Notes under the pieces: generated by a model
Seen by the model: only the letters and a program-made list of their open reading frames with translations
Database searches by the model: none
Told to the model about the DNA's origin: nothing
From: Nemertoderma westbladi
Lineage: Eukaryota > Xenacoelomorpha > Nemertodermatida > Nemertodermatidae
Length of the DNA stretch: 28,367 bases
Reading direction: 5' to 3'
Assembly: GCA_032718475.1 (NCBI GenBank)
Contig: JAUCBJ010006009.1
Location: 1 to 28,367, forward strand
Program-made: the position numbers and the translations under genes
Shown: positions 19,701 to 28,058 of the stretch, one piece after another
How the letters are laid out: each line of letters begins with the position of its first letter
Numbering within the stretch: position 1 is the first letter of the stretch

Positions 19701-21788
19701 GGACCGAAATTATTCAACGTATTACCACGAGAGATTTAGAATCTATCTGATTGCGCTCTTGAGACATTCAGGAAAAAACTAGACAATTATCTCGTGTTGG
19801 TTCATGATCAACCTAGATCTGTAGATGTAGCGATTATACAGCCCAAGCATTGTATCAGTCAAACTCACTGATTGATGTGATCCCCAGCTGGAAGAACGGC
19901 GACCATTAGAATTAAAAATTTTTATTTTTCAAGAAACTATTTCGTTTTAAATATTTTTAAGATTTAAATTTTGTTTTCTTCTTTCTTTATTATATTATTT
20001 TAAATTATTCATATTATTTAGGTGAGCTCTCCGAGCAAACCTCCGAGCTCTCCGAGCAAACCTCCGAGCTCTCCGAGCAAACCTCCGAGCTCTCCGAGCA
20101 AACCATGCACACTAATTTCAAACTTAGAGCTAAAATTAAAAAAAAAAATAAATAAATAATGTTAGAAAGGAAGTGCGACCTTACCTTTGTATCGTCGATA
20201 TTCAACCGCTCCACACCCTCCAACTGTTCGGGATACAACCACGGTTTAAACTTGGGATTATTAACTTCCTTCCATGCGTCGTAGGCAACGCAGGCCCGGT
20301 ACACAGTCTTAACCATCCGGGGGGAGAGAGTCTCGGTAACCCGGTTCACCAACCACTTGGGGAGCGAGCCGCGAGGGTCCGACCACGCCAGGTAGTAGTA
20401 CTCGCAGCTGGTCTCCCCGAGCGGGTGGATGAGATACCCGGAAAGGAACACGGTGCCGCGGATGAACCCCTTCCGATGGGGGATCGATTTATGGGAGAGC
20501 GAGTGATGGAAGACGATGTATTCCTCTCGGGTTTCCAACCACGATCGCTGCGTCACGAAGTCCCGGTTCTTCAACGGTTTAGGGAACTTCATCGCGTAGT
20601 AACTCACATCGTTGTTTGGGTTTATAACGCACTCCGTCCGACTGTCTACCATCATAAAGTCCCACGTGGCGCGGTAATCCGGATCCTGGATGACATCATA
20701 CAACAAGGCAGCTGATAGTTGGTCGTATTTCGCATAGACTTTGCACATCTTGTAGGCGCAGTTGGGGGTCCGCTTAGTGTAGACTCTGGTCTCGTGATGT
20801 CCCGCGCGTTTGTCAGCCACGCGACTGTAAACTTTCTTCCATCCAGCGTTGTCGCAGCAGAGCTCACGAAATTCTCTGTGAAAAAAATGAAGGATTAATC
20901 CATAGACGGCGGTGCGGGAGGTGGCGGGGGCTGGGGGTGGTAGTTGTGCCGCTGGTACAAAAATTGAATTGACTATATTGAATTGAAATCTCGGTAATAA
21001 ACTGTCAATTTAAATTAGTGACAAAAGTGCCTAAGTTCCGATACCTTTTTCCTATAGAATAAAAATAATTAATTTTAAATTTATTCTGCTACCGGCTGAC
21101 CGGTAGGCCTATTATTAATAATAATATAAAGCAGCAAATTGGTCTAGTGGTGAGATTCATGGGCTTCCAATCAGGAGGCCCTGTTCGATCCCTAGATCGA
21201 TGACTTCTGTTTGTCTGTATCGTATCTGACTATGACATTCAAATTTGGGGTAAAACTCAAATTTAGAGAATTAACCTAACCTTGCTGCCTTGTATTAAAT
21301 TTGAGGTACCGGTAATTCCAAAATTGGGTCTATAATTTGAAATTTGAGGTACCGGTATTCTAAAATTTGATGATCTCCCTCCCTGACTGACGTTCGATAC
21401 TGTAACTATGGTAGGCCTAATGCTGTAATGACTAATGGTAGGCAGGTTGGCTAAATGACCAATTGAGGAAAATGTGGAGCGCATTGCGTAGCCGTCAGGC
21501 CGCACAGCCAGACAGCGTGATGATTTAGGCCTATGTCTGTATGTGTGTAAAATTACGAAAGTGAAATTTAAACGAAACTGAAAGAGAAAAAGTTACCGGT
21601 ACCGCGTACTGGTACCGTAATAACTTAGGCCTAGCCTATGGTGTATGGCAGTATGGCACGGCTGTACGGTAATTCATGTGAAAAAAGTTAAATGCTTCTG
21701 TGCTTCTACTTCTGTACGTGTACAGTTTACAGACTTACTTTATGTTTTCGTCATCAGGAATGCTGACAACCCCAACTTCTAACGGCAT
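16634..21788 (-). CDS. STARD10: STARD10-like START-domain lipid-transfer protein, complete three-exon CDS
   Basis: The coding sequence joins 21788-21739, 20875-20185 and 16747-16634 on the minus strand: 855 nt, 284 aa plus stop. Both introns are GT-AG and the phases agree (phase 2 then phase 0). Human STARD10 is 291 aa, so the length fits. Family-typical motifs are IPDDENIKEF (10-19), LYDVIQDPDYRATWD (75-89), FPKPLKNRDFV (114-124), DPRGSLPKWLVNR (183-195) and FKPWLYPEQ (226-234), followed by VEHAESL (248-254) at the start of the acidic tail. Known for the family: the START domain forms a helix-grip fold enclosing one lipid, and mammalian STARD10 transfers phosphatidylcholine and phosphatidylethanolamine in the cytosol. 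The function here is inferred from that. The acidic C-terminus contains S-V-A-E, a casein kinase 2-type site. In mammals a C-terminal CK2 site regulates STARD10, but its position differs here. Other START proteins such as PCTP are possible but lack this tail. Confidence 0.93.
16749..16782. repeat. (TAAA)4(TAG)6 compound microsatellite at the exon 3 acceptor
   Basis: Four TAAA units then six TAG units on the plus strand. On the minus strand these read as CTA repeats followed by TTTA repeats ending in TTTAG, and directly form the branch-point and pyrimidine region of the STARD10 exon 3 acceptor. Confidence 0.93.
16843..17935 (+). pseudogene. Decayed non-LTR retrotransposon (LINE), RT C-terminal half
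   Basis: The frame at 16843-17547 encodes reverse transcriptase palm motifs. GVLQGDTLAPFLL is followed by LTDLDFADDLRVLS, whose ADD carries the two catalytic aspartates, then by DDFCYLGSWI and LFRAAIVPVLLYGSPCWALT of the RT thumb region. A frameshift near 17490-17510 moves the reading into 17433-17828 (MLRRVQCVKYN... to DRELWRCNFVD), the typical C-terminal tail of this LINE group. It is 5'-truncated: motif A and the endonuclease are missing. The motifs remind me of RTE/RTEX-like elements, but clade assignment needs a search. It lies in STARD10 intron 2, opposite to the gene. The untranslated tail probably ends near 17935. Confidence 0.85.
18180..19870 (+). pseudogene. Decayed CR1/Jockey-like LINE in STARD10 intron 2
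   Basis: Fragments in shifting frames can be followed in order. First comes a Lys-rich linker ending NSKFFYSYVKSKKK (about 18370-18420). Next is NGFRKGRSCLSQLLEHY (about 18654-18704). A frameshift near 18735 then leads into the frame at 18749-19252 with SLDYAKAFDKVDHGVL (RT motif A) and RSFADDTRAM (motif C). A C-terminal section at 19530-19739 (YIWKILEGTVPNP, GPKLFNVLPREI) and the tail to ISQTH follow. The PQG-containing loop is shortened to SDIQGSVLF, and stops occur throughout. It is non-functional. A 25-bp tandem duplication (18501-18560) lies inside it. Confidence 0.85.
18501..18560. repeat. 25-bp tandem duplication inside the LINE remnant
   Basis: CAAACCCAATATACATCGGT plus GTTTA occurs twice exactly (18501-18525, 18526-18550) with a partial third copy to 18560. 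A period of 25 further disrupts the LINE reading frame. Confidence 0.93.
20024..20106. repeat. 21-bp tandem repeat in STARD10 intron 2
   Basis: Four copies of GAGCTCTCCGAGCAAACCTC plus C. On the minus strand and in frame with STARD10 exon 2 it reads CSESSEV repeats up to a TAA at 20016-20014. Confidence 0.95.
20185..20875 (-). CDS. STARD10: STARD10 exon 2, whole START domain
   Basis: A 691-nt exon encoding residues 17-247, essentially the entire START domain. It is visibly more GC-rich than its surroundings. The acceptor is a T-run then CACAG (20877-20876 is the AG). The donor is AAAG|GTAAGG (20184-20179). In vertebrates this domain is split over several exons, so having it in one exon suggests intron loss or a different ancestral structure. 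Functional splice sites at both ends argue against a processed pseudogene. Confidence 0.95.
20876..21738 (-). other. STARD10 intron 1
   Basis: An 863-bp GT-AG intron with consensus donor GTAAGT and a T-rich acceptor. It contains a tRNA-Gly-like SINE head in antisense orientation (21134-21206) and several ACCGGT and AGGCCT palindromes. A minus-strand open frame at 21263-21505 (80 codons) matches nothing I know and is probably chance. Confidence 0.85.
21134..21206 (+). mobile_element. tRNA-Gly(UCC)-like SINE head
   Basis: An A box TTGGTCTAGTGG (21139-21150) is followed by GTGAG, a CTTCCAA loop that matches a glycine UCC anticodon loop, and a B box TGTTCGATCCC (21182-21192). The anticodon and T stems are imperfect, so it is a tRNA pseudogene or SINE head. 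It is antisense to STARD10 within intron 1. Confidence 0.6.
21739..21788 (-). CDS. STARD10: STARD10 exon 1 (coding part)
   Basis: Encodes MPLEVGVVSIPDDENI plus two bases of a Lys codon. The start ATG has A at -3 (AAACATGC), a good eukaryotic context. The exon ends ATAAA and is followed by a consensus donor GTAAGT (21738-21733). IPDDENIK-EF matches the V-P-D-D-x-x-F region just before the START domain in STARD10, and the phase-2 junction with exon 2 restores the Lys codon. The transcription start and any 5' UTR exon are not identified. Confidence 0.88.
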
Positions 21789-22355
21789 GTTTTGCAAATG
21801 ATGTCTGGTTGTACCGGAAGACCGGTACCGGTAGCACAAGTCTGCAGCCTCTTCTGCTCTTGCTGTCTTGCGTCTGTGATCACAATCCAGCAGGCGGGTC
21901 TGTCTTGTCTCTACCGGTAGCTGTAACTGTCTGACTGTTGAACTGTAGGCTAGGGCTAGGTCTAATATGAATCTAAGCAGTTTGAGGCCAGATATCGATC
22001 TCGATAATCGAGCCGTCAGGCAGTCGAGGTCGAGGAGTTAGCCTACCGGTAGGCCGACCTACAGTGTACAGACTGACAGAGTTAAGTGTCTGAGTGTACA
22101 TGTACAGTGGTGTACGTAGGCCTACGTCTGTCTGTACGTGTAGGAGGCCTACTTTACCTACAGTCAGACAGTTCAGTTTCCAGTTCCGCGTTTCAGCAGT
22201 TCGCCCTGTCGGCTGTACTGAAATACTATAGGCCTACTGTATACTGAAATAGGCTGAGACTGTGATACAGTGATATGCCTACAGCAGTACAGTCTGACAG
22301 TACAGCAGTAATAATCTGTTTAATGTTTTAACGTAATTTCGACACAGAGAAGCAT
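21789..22355. promoter_or_regulatory. STARD10 5' flanking region, rich in CCGG/GGCC palindromes
   Basis: About 570 bases between the STARD10 start codon and the transposon. It presumably contains the 5' UTR and promoter, but I see no clear TATA box or initiator. ACCGGT, TACCGGTA and AGGCCTAC motifs recur (for example 21822-21834, 22046-22053, 22116-22125, 22227-22234). The call as regulatory rests on position only. Confidence 0.35.
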
Positions 22356-22412
22356 ATGGATATGGAGCCCCTAAAGGGACATGCGAAAAAAAATTTTTTT
22401 TTCGCTAACTCG

Positions 22413-22700
22413 TGCGAACGACTTACTAACTCGTGCGAACGACATACTATAAGTCGTGCGAACGACATACTATAAGTCGTACGAACGACTTACTAAGTCG
22501 TGCGAACGACATATTAAGTCGTGCGAACGACTTAACTAACTCGTGCGAACGACATATTAAGTCGTGCGAACGACTTACTAAGTCGTGCGAACGATATACT
22601 AAGTCGTGCGAACGACTTAACTAACTCGTGCAAACGACATACTAAGTCGTGCGAACGACATATACTAAGTCGTGCGAATGACTTACTAAGTCGTGCGAAC
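22413..22700. repeat. Left subterminal 21-bp palindromic repeats
   Basis: About 13 copies of a unit of roughly 21 bp, GTCGTGCGAACGACATACTA plus A. Each contains the inverted repeat GTCGT-GCGA-ACGAC. Copies alternate between ACTTACTAA and ACATACTAA spacers, with a few length variants. Such subterminal clusters are commonly transposase-binding sites; that role is inferred. Confidence 0.92.
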
Positions 22701-22725
22701 TTTAAAACTAAATAATGAAATTATT

Positions 22726-22998
22726 CTAAGCTGTGCTTTCGCCATCGATGTAACAGGTCTGTTGCATATTGTCAGTGTGATCTCTACGGATGAACTTCTG
22801 AAAGTCTCGAACGCGAACATTTTCTGTTCCAAAATCCCCACAAACAATCCGCGGATCACCCTTTTTCTCAGTTATCGCTTCGAGGAAGTAGCCCCCGATA
22901 AATTTACTGTCATTGCTGGTGCTATACACGTTCAACCAAATAATTTTCCGGGAATATCCATCAAAGCACCCACTGGTTTCATTAGGGATGTTACGCAT
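22726..22998 (-). pseudogene. Integrase-core (DDE) transposase fragment
   Basis: A 90-codon frame. CFDGYSRKIIWLNVY carries what looks like the first catalytic Asp (D in DGYSR), and RIVCGDFGTENVRV the second (D in GDFGTEN). QKFIRRDHTDN follows. The layout matches the integrase-core family found in animal genomes, in which the third catalytic residue lies in a later N-Q-R-I-E motif. Here a stop (after YIDGESTA) precedes that point, so the catalytic Glu is missing. The N-terminal half is absent upstream. It lies just inside the left end of the transposon, pointing outward. Confidence 0.7.
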
Positions 22999-23010
22999 TA
23001 CTTATTCGAA

Positions 23011-24490
23011 TTAATTTTATTAAGAACGAGCGTAAGCGACTGAGTGAAATATGAACGAGAGAAAGCCGCCCCAATATTAGATTATTACAACAACATATCC
23101 ATTGGGTAAGAAAGTGGAGGAGAGCCAGCCGTCTCTTAATATTTTACTTTATATTACGCGATCAATTTTCACTCATCTCGTCATGAACCCAACATGTATG
23201 TAACCTTTTGTTAAATTTGTTGGCTATGCGTTTGCGGTTGTTTGGGCGGAGTGTGGTAGGCCTACACTTTTCACACTTAAATATTTTGGTTGTGAAATGT
23301 TACAGGGCATAGCGATCTGAGATATTTCATTTATATTTTATTATGAGAGGAAGAAGAACATACAACGTTATTTACTATGTAACAAAATAATTGTTTTCGG
23401 GTTTAACTTGGAAGCCTCCCCAAATAGTTGATATACAATTATACAGTATTTAAAATTATTTCCATGGTCATGGTCATTCACCCGTCTTTAGTTAGAAATT
23501 TGTTTGCATGAAAGACAGTTTAGTTTAGTTTTTACTGATTTATTATCTCTTATCTGACTGGGGTAATAATAAAGGATAGGATAAATGGAAGCAAAGTGTG
23601 ACAGTAACAAATATTTCCCCGTCACCCTAGCATGTCTTAAGTATATGATATATCAAAGGGGGAAGTTTGGATTCACTGCATAAATCAGTTCACCAAACTT
23701 CCCCCGAATGCACACTGTAACTTCCCCCTTCCCCCAAATATCCACTGTTGAATTAATTTGAAGCGATATAATAAGTACAAAATTGTGCGAGTTTTTAATT
23801 GTGTGGTCCAATTGTTATTTGATTTCTATTTATTATTTAAAGTGCATTTAATATCACACTGGTTTTTAGAATATTATACTATACAACCTTATGTTTTATT
23901 AATTTACCCAATCGAAGCCTCATAAGGGCCGGTTATTTGTACGCATATCCCCTAATGCGCTCAGTAAGGTTCAAACAACATATTAATATGAAAATAAAGT
24001 ATCTGCAAAGAAAATAACCCAATACTATATAATTTGACCTTATTAAAAAATTTGCACTTTTGCACACTTATTTGTACAAATGCACTTTAGCAGATCGTAA
24101 TGGTGGCTCATATTTAACAAACTTATGTTTATCCTCTACCGATCTACGATGGTGTATGATCAAGTGTCAAAAATCCAATTTAATAAATCTGGATTTGCGA
24201 TTTTGGACCATATTCATGGACATTTTTAAGTCACTTAATAGACATAAAAAGTTAAACAAATGTTACGATTATAGTTAGAAATCATTCCAAACTACATTTT
24301 AATCCAAAAAATAATATTCTACGATGAATAGAACTGGAAATAACAGTGTTTGAAATATCGAAAAAATGTTCACTATTTAAGTGCATTTTGCACTAAGTGC
24401 ACATAAGTCTTTTCCCAAGTTGTATCCTATTTCACACACTACAATCTATCCTCTATCCAATGAAAAAAGTTTCAGATTAAACGGCCCTGT
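23011..24490. other. Transposon interior, no recognised gene
   Basis: About 1.5 kb of AT-rich sequence inside the TIR element. It includes a perfect 13-bp inverted repeat (23658-23670 and 23693-23705) and clusters of TGCAC motifs at 24055-24085 and 24380-24405. A 72-codon frame at 24060-24278 matches nothing I know. Confidence 0.5.
23658..23705. repeat. 13-bp inverted repeat with 22-nt loop
   Basis: GGGGGAAGTTTGG and CCAAACTTCCCCC are exact reverse complements. Another CTTCCCCC-containing stretch follows at about 23721-23736. Confidence 0.9.
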
Positions 24491-24491
24491 A

Positions 24492-24689
24492 GAACCGAAG
24501 TTATTGATGTTTAAAAATAGTCACTCGAAAATTTCAAATTCTCTTGGTCACATAGTCTAGTGGTTATCAATCACGTTAATGAAACCTAAGTTCGCGGGTT
24601 CGAAATCCAATATTGACCTGACCATTCTTAATTTTTTTGCAAAAAAAATTATTTTTATTTTTTCACTAAAATCGCTCTAACTTCGGTTC
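24492..24689. mobile_element. tRNA-like sequence enclosed by a 13-bp inverted repeat
   Basis: AGAACCGAAGTTA at about 24492 is the exact reverse complement of TAACTTCGGTTCT at about 24678. Between them, 24546-24618 is tRNA-like on the plus strand. Its ends pair (GGTCA...TGACC), it has an A-box-like TAGTCTAGTGG and a B-box-like GGGTTCGAAATCC. The anticodon arm is poor, so a functional tRNA is unlikely. This could be a SINE inserted in an older palindromic element, or a MITE that captured a tRNA. Confidence 0.5.
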
Positions 24690-25851
24690 TGGTGGTCCAA
24701 ATTCAATAAAATTGGTATATTCTTTGCCGTAATTTTTTTCTTAATCTTTTGAGAAGGGGTTATTTTTGGCCCCAAAAAAATTAAAAAAAAGGGCCAAAAT
24801 AACGCGATATTTTTCGACCCTTAAAATTCGTAATTTTAATTATATATGTTAAGATAAAAGATAGCGGAGGTAATTTGTTAAATTTTAAATGTACTTATGG
24901 CGCAATACGCTAAATTATAATGGAATAGCGATTTGTTAAAAAAAAAAATTTTTCGTCCCTTTTTATAAATATTATACTGTATTTCACACGATCGCCTGCC
25001 GCTCCAGTTTTATAATACCTCCGGCGCTGTGATTAACGCTGTTAGATAGATAATTTAACGCACTATAAGTCTGTGTAAACAAATCTCACGTAAGTTAAGT
25101 AGTTTTCGAGCTAGACGATTTCCCGCGAAGCAAGTTTGAAGCGCGAAATTATAATTTTGGCCCTCATTTTTTTAATATCATCCTTGGAGCAAAACCGATA
25201 GCATATTTGAATTCCCCGTATGGATATTGACTGTATAGAATGTACCTTAACCAACTAAAGTTAAAAATAAAAAATTATTCGATAAAAACTACTTTACAAA
25301 TTCTGGCCCTTTTTGGCCCCTATTGCCGACATATTTTTTGTACCCCCATTCGATAGGAACGTAGCCCCAATTGTCTTCTACGAGTTTCATAAAAGAATTA
25401 GTGGATTCCTACCCGCGTTGTCGAATTAAACATTTCGGAAATAAGTTTTCCAAAAAAGACGACAAAAACGTACAAATTTACAGCCCCTTTTTCCACCCGA
25501 AATTTTAATAAATATTTTACCCCCATTCGATACGAAGGTAGTACCACTCTTCACCTTTGCAACCGCGTTACTTTCGTTCCCGTACGATTAATATTAGCCG
25601 AGTTATAGCGGATCCCGCAAAGTCATTTTGTCCGTTTTTTCAACTTTGACGGACATTTTCGGAAAAAAGGCGTGGTAATCTTTTTTGAAAAAAAAAACGA
25701 ATTCACTAATTAATCCCTTCTATCGTATCCCGGCGTCGGCTAAGCAATAACCTAGGGTTTTTTCGAGCCACTGTAGAGCGCCTTTCAAAAAAATTTTAAA
25801 ATTGTCGAAAAAATGACGGATTTTTGTCCGCCGTGTCCGTCGAAGGGTTAG
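24690..25851. other. Transposon interior, AT-rich with local repeats
   Basis: About 1.1 kb with no credible frame. ACCCCCATTCGATA occurs twice (near 25345 and 25517) and imperfect GGCCC/GGGCC inverted motifs flank A-runs near 24757-24797. I see no gene. Confidence 0.5.
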
Positions 25852-25980
25852 ATTTAATAATGTTAGAGTTGCTAATATCTTAGAATTCCGAGCCGCTCCC
25901 CTGGTGAGAAAATAAAAAAATTTGGTCAGTTCCTTCATCGAAAAGTCCCCCAGAATCCCAAGTTAACCTATATAGTTAGC
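25852..25980. repeat. Left copy of 129-bp direct repeat flanking a LINE
   Basis: Identical to 27292-27420 except for one base (A at 25918, C at 27358), at an exact offset of 1,440 bp. It is most simply read as an unusually long target site duplication of the LINE between the copies. Confidence 0.95.
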
Positions 25981-27291
25981 TAAGCTATTTGTTATATATT
26001 TATATACTGTATAACAAAATAAATATATATATAATATATATTTATATATTTGTTAATATAGTTAAGCTTTTGACAGTGTACCGCGTAAGTTACTTCTGTA
26101 CAAGCTCTATTATCATTTCAATATTCGTGGAAGCCTCTACAGAATAATTAAAGCCATTTTGTCAACAAATTTTATTAGAATATATGATGGACTGCGGTTA
26201 TCTAAGATTATAGCCCAGATACGGGGATTGGCACAGGGTGAATGTCTCAGTCCTTTATTGTTTGTGATTTTCATTTCTGATATTGTTGGTTTTGTTAGAG
26301 AAGCAGTACGGAAAATAGGCGAAGTTGTAATATTGCTGTTTGCTGATGACCTTTTATTTTACGCCCATACTAGAGAATAAATTCAAGCCGCATTAGACGC
26401 CCTTTGGGATTGGACACAAGCAAATGGTCTTGAAGTTAATTTGGATAAAACTGCTATTATGAAGTTTCGACGAGGTGGGAAGTTGTGTCTAAACGATAAA
26501 TTTTACTTAAATGGAAAACTAGTCAAAATAGTAAATAACTACAAGTATCTTGGAATGATTTTTCAACCGTCCCTATCGTTTACCAAACATTGTGTTGCAG
26601 TCACTTGTAAATGTTTAAAAGCAATCCATTCCATACACGATCCGCACTTATTGGCAGTATCGACAGCTATGCGCTTATTTTATATTAAGATTGTACCGGT
26701 CATAACATAGTGGTTTACGAGTAATATGGCCCCATTTGAAATCCAGTGATATGGAAACTTTAGATAAAATTAAAACAGTCTATCTGAAGAAGACTCTATC
26801 AGTTTCAAAATTTAGTAAAAATCGCCTAGTCTACGCATTGGCTCAGGAACCTCCGTTGACACTGGAATTGGTGGACAAGTTAAATCTTCCACTCACAACA
26901 GAGTTTAATATCTATCACAGTAATATTAATGAAAAACTCGACGACATCCAAAGTGAATTTTGGTCTTTAGGACTCCACTCTGATCGAAGTTGGGCGAACT
27001 CGAACCAAAAGTCTCGACAAATTCTCTCACGTTTAGCAATGCACGGATACCATCACCATATTTGCTCGACAGGGCGTTTTCACGAAGCCTCTAGTAGTTG
27101 CTGTTGTAGACTCTGTGGCGAGCCTGCGTCGCAGTACCATCTCATATCTTGTAGAGCGAACTCTAAAAGTTTATATTATTACAGCAATCTTAATTAATCG
27201 TGCGTAATCTCTTCGTAATACCATATGCATATGTGAAATTTTGTACATTGTTTTTACTGTACCAATATTTTTGGTTTAATAAATTATATTA
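25981..27291 (+). pseudogene. 5'-truncated LINE nested in the transposon
   Basis: After an 85-bp AT-rich stretch the RT frame begins at about 26068 with AFDSVPRKLL (motif A). It continues through GLAQGECLSPLLFVIF and LLFADDLLFYA (catalytic motif C). It is interrupted by a stop at about 26378 and resumes in frame at IQAALDALWDWTQANGLEVN. A single inserted base near 26710 shifts the frame to WPHLKSSDMETLDKIK. It ends with a C-x2-C-x7-H-x3-C knuckle (CRLCGEPASQYHLISC, about 27113-27160), then a stop and AATAAA at 27278. The C-terminal zinc knuckle is typical of Jockey/R1/I-like non-LTR elements. Two disabling lesions in about 1.1 kb indicate a fairly recent copy. Confidence 0.87.
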
Positions 27292-27420
27292 ATTTAATAA
27301 TGTTAGAGTTGCTAATATCTTAGAATTCCGAGCCGCTCCCCTGGTGAGAAAATAAAACAATTTGGTCAGTTCCTTCATCGAAAAGTCCCCCAGAATCCCA
27401 AGTTAACCTATATAGTTAGC
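27292..27420. repeat. Right copy of 129-bp direct repeat flanking a LINE
   Basis: Second copy of the repeat at 25852-25980, starting directly after the LINE 3' tail and ending at TATAGTTAGC. Confidence 0.95.
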
Positions 27421-27992
27421 GATGGCCTGCGGCTTTAGGAGCGGCCGCGGTATTCACCTCCCTCATAGCGGCCGCGGCGGTGTTGCGTCAAATGGAGAAA
27501 TATTTATCCCACCGAGAGCCTGAAAGTGAAATACGGGTACGTACTTTATTTAAATCGAATATTGAGGCGGAGTCACAATATTGTACAATACTCGAAATAC
27601 TGTAGTAGGACCTATCTCACCTCCCCCCAAAACCTGAGATTTCGACTACAGCTTTTGGATACAATAGTGAGATGGGAATGTTGCTTAGCAACATAGCAAC
27701 AACACCTGACACTATAATCAGCTTAACAGCGCTGACTGTAGATAATACATATATTTACTGAATAAGTTAAAATAAAATTAATATGTTAAAGATATTATAA
27801 TTTGCTACAATATGTCGGTTGTATTGTCGGCCTAAGTTAAAGTACGTCGATATTAACAGAGCGCGTTCAGCCATTGATAATAATATTTTCAACCAATAAT
27901 GCCATCAACAAATGCTGTAGATTGAATTGAAAATCCCACTAAAAAGGTTGTACTTTTATTACCAGTATTATTTAGCCAATCAAAGTAAAGTT
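27421..27992. other. Right interior of the transposon, no gene
   Basis: It begins with a GC-rich stretch in which GCGGCCGCGG occurs twice (27441-27450 and 27468-27477). Unremarkable AT-rich DNA follows, with an imperfect inverted repeat CCTATCTCAC / GTGAGATGGG (about 27610 and 27668). No open frame of note. Confidence 0.5.
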
Positions 27993-28058
27993 AGTAAGTC
28001 GTTCGCTCGAGTTACTAAGTCGTTCGCACGCGTTTGTTAAGTCGTTCGCACGACTTAG
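27993..28058. repeat. Right subterminal palindromic repeats
   Basis: Three copies of the same repeat in inverted orientation: TAAGTCGTTCGCTCGAGT, TAAGTCGTTCGCACGCGT and TAAGTCGTTCGCACGACT. There are far fewer copies than at the left end, so the two ends are asymmetric. Confidence 0.9.

Larger units (their letters stand above)
16748..20184 (-). other. STARD10 intron 2
   Basis: A 3,437-bp GT-AG intron. It holds, from its 5' end on the minus strand, a 21-bp repeat (20024-20106), a decayed CR1-like LINE (about 18180-19870), a second decayed LINE (about 16843-17935), and CTA/TTTA microsatellites immediately before the acceptor. Both LINEs lie in the opposite orientation to the gene. Confidence 0.85.

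Noticed and set aside
20173-20715. Plus-strand open frame of 180 codons
   Set aside because: Antisense shadow of STARD10 exon 2, which has strong family motifs and matching splice sites on the minus strand.
22433-22624. Plus-strand frame with SCERxTKSCER repeats
   Set aside because: Translation of the transposon subterminal palindromic repeats.
25852-27420. Solo LTR retrotransposon with 129-bp LTRs
   Set aside because: The enclosed protein is a non-LTR reverse transcriptase with a C-terminal zinc knuckle and a poly(A) signal. The repeats lack TG...CA ends and no primer-binding site is visible.
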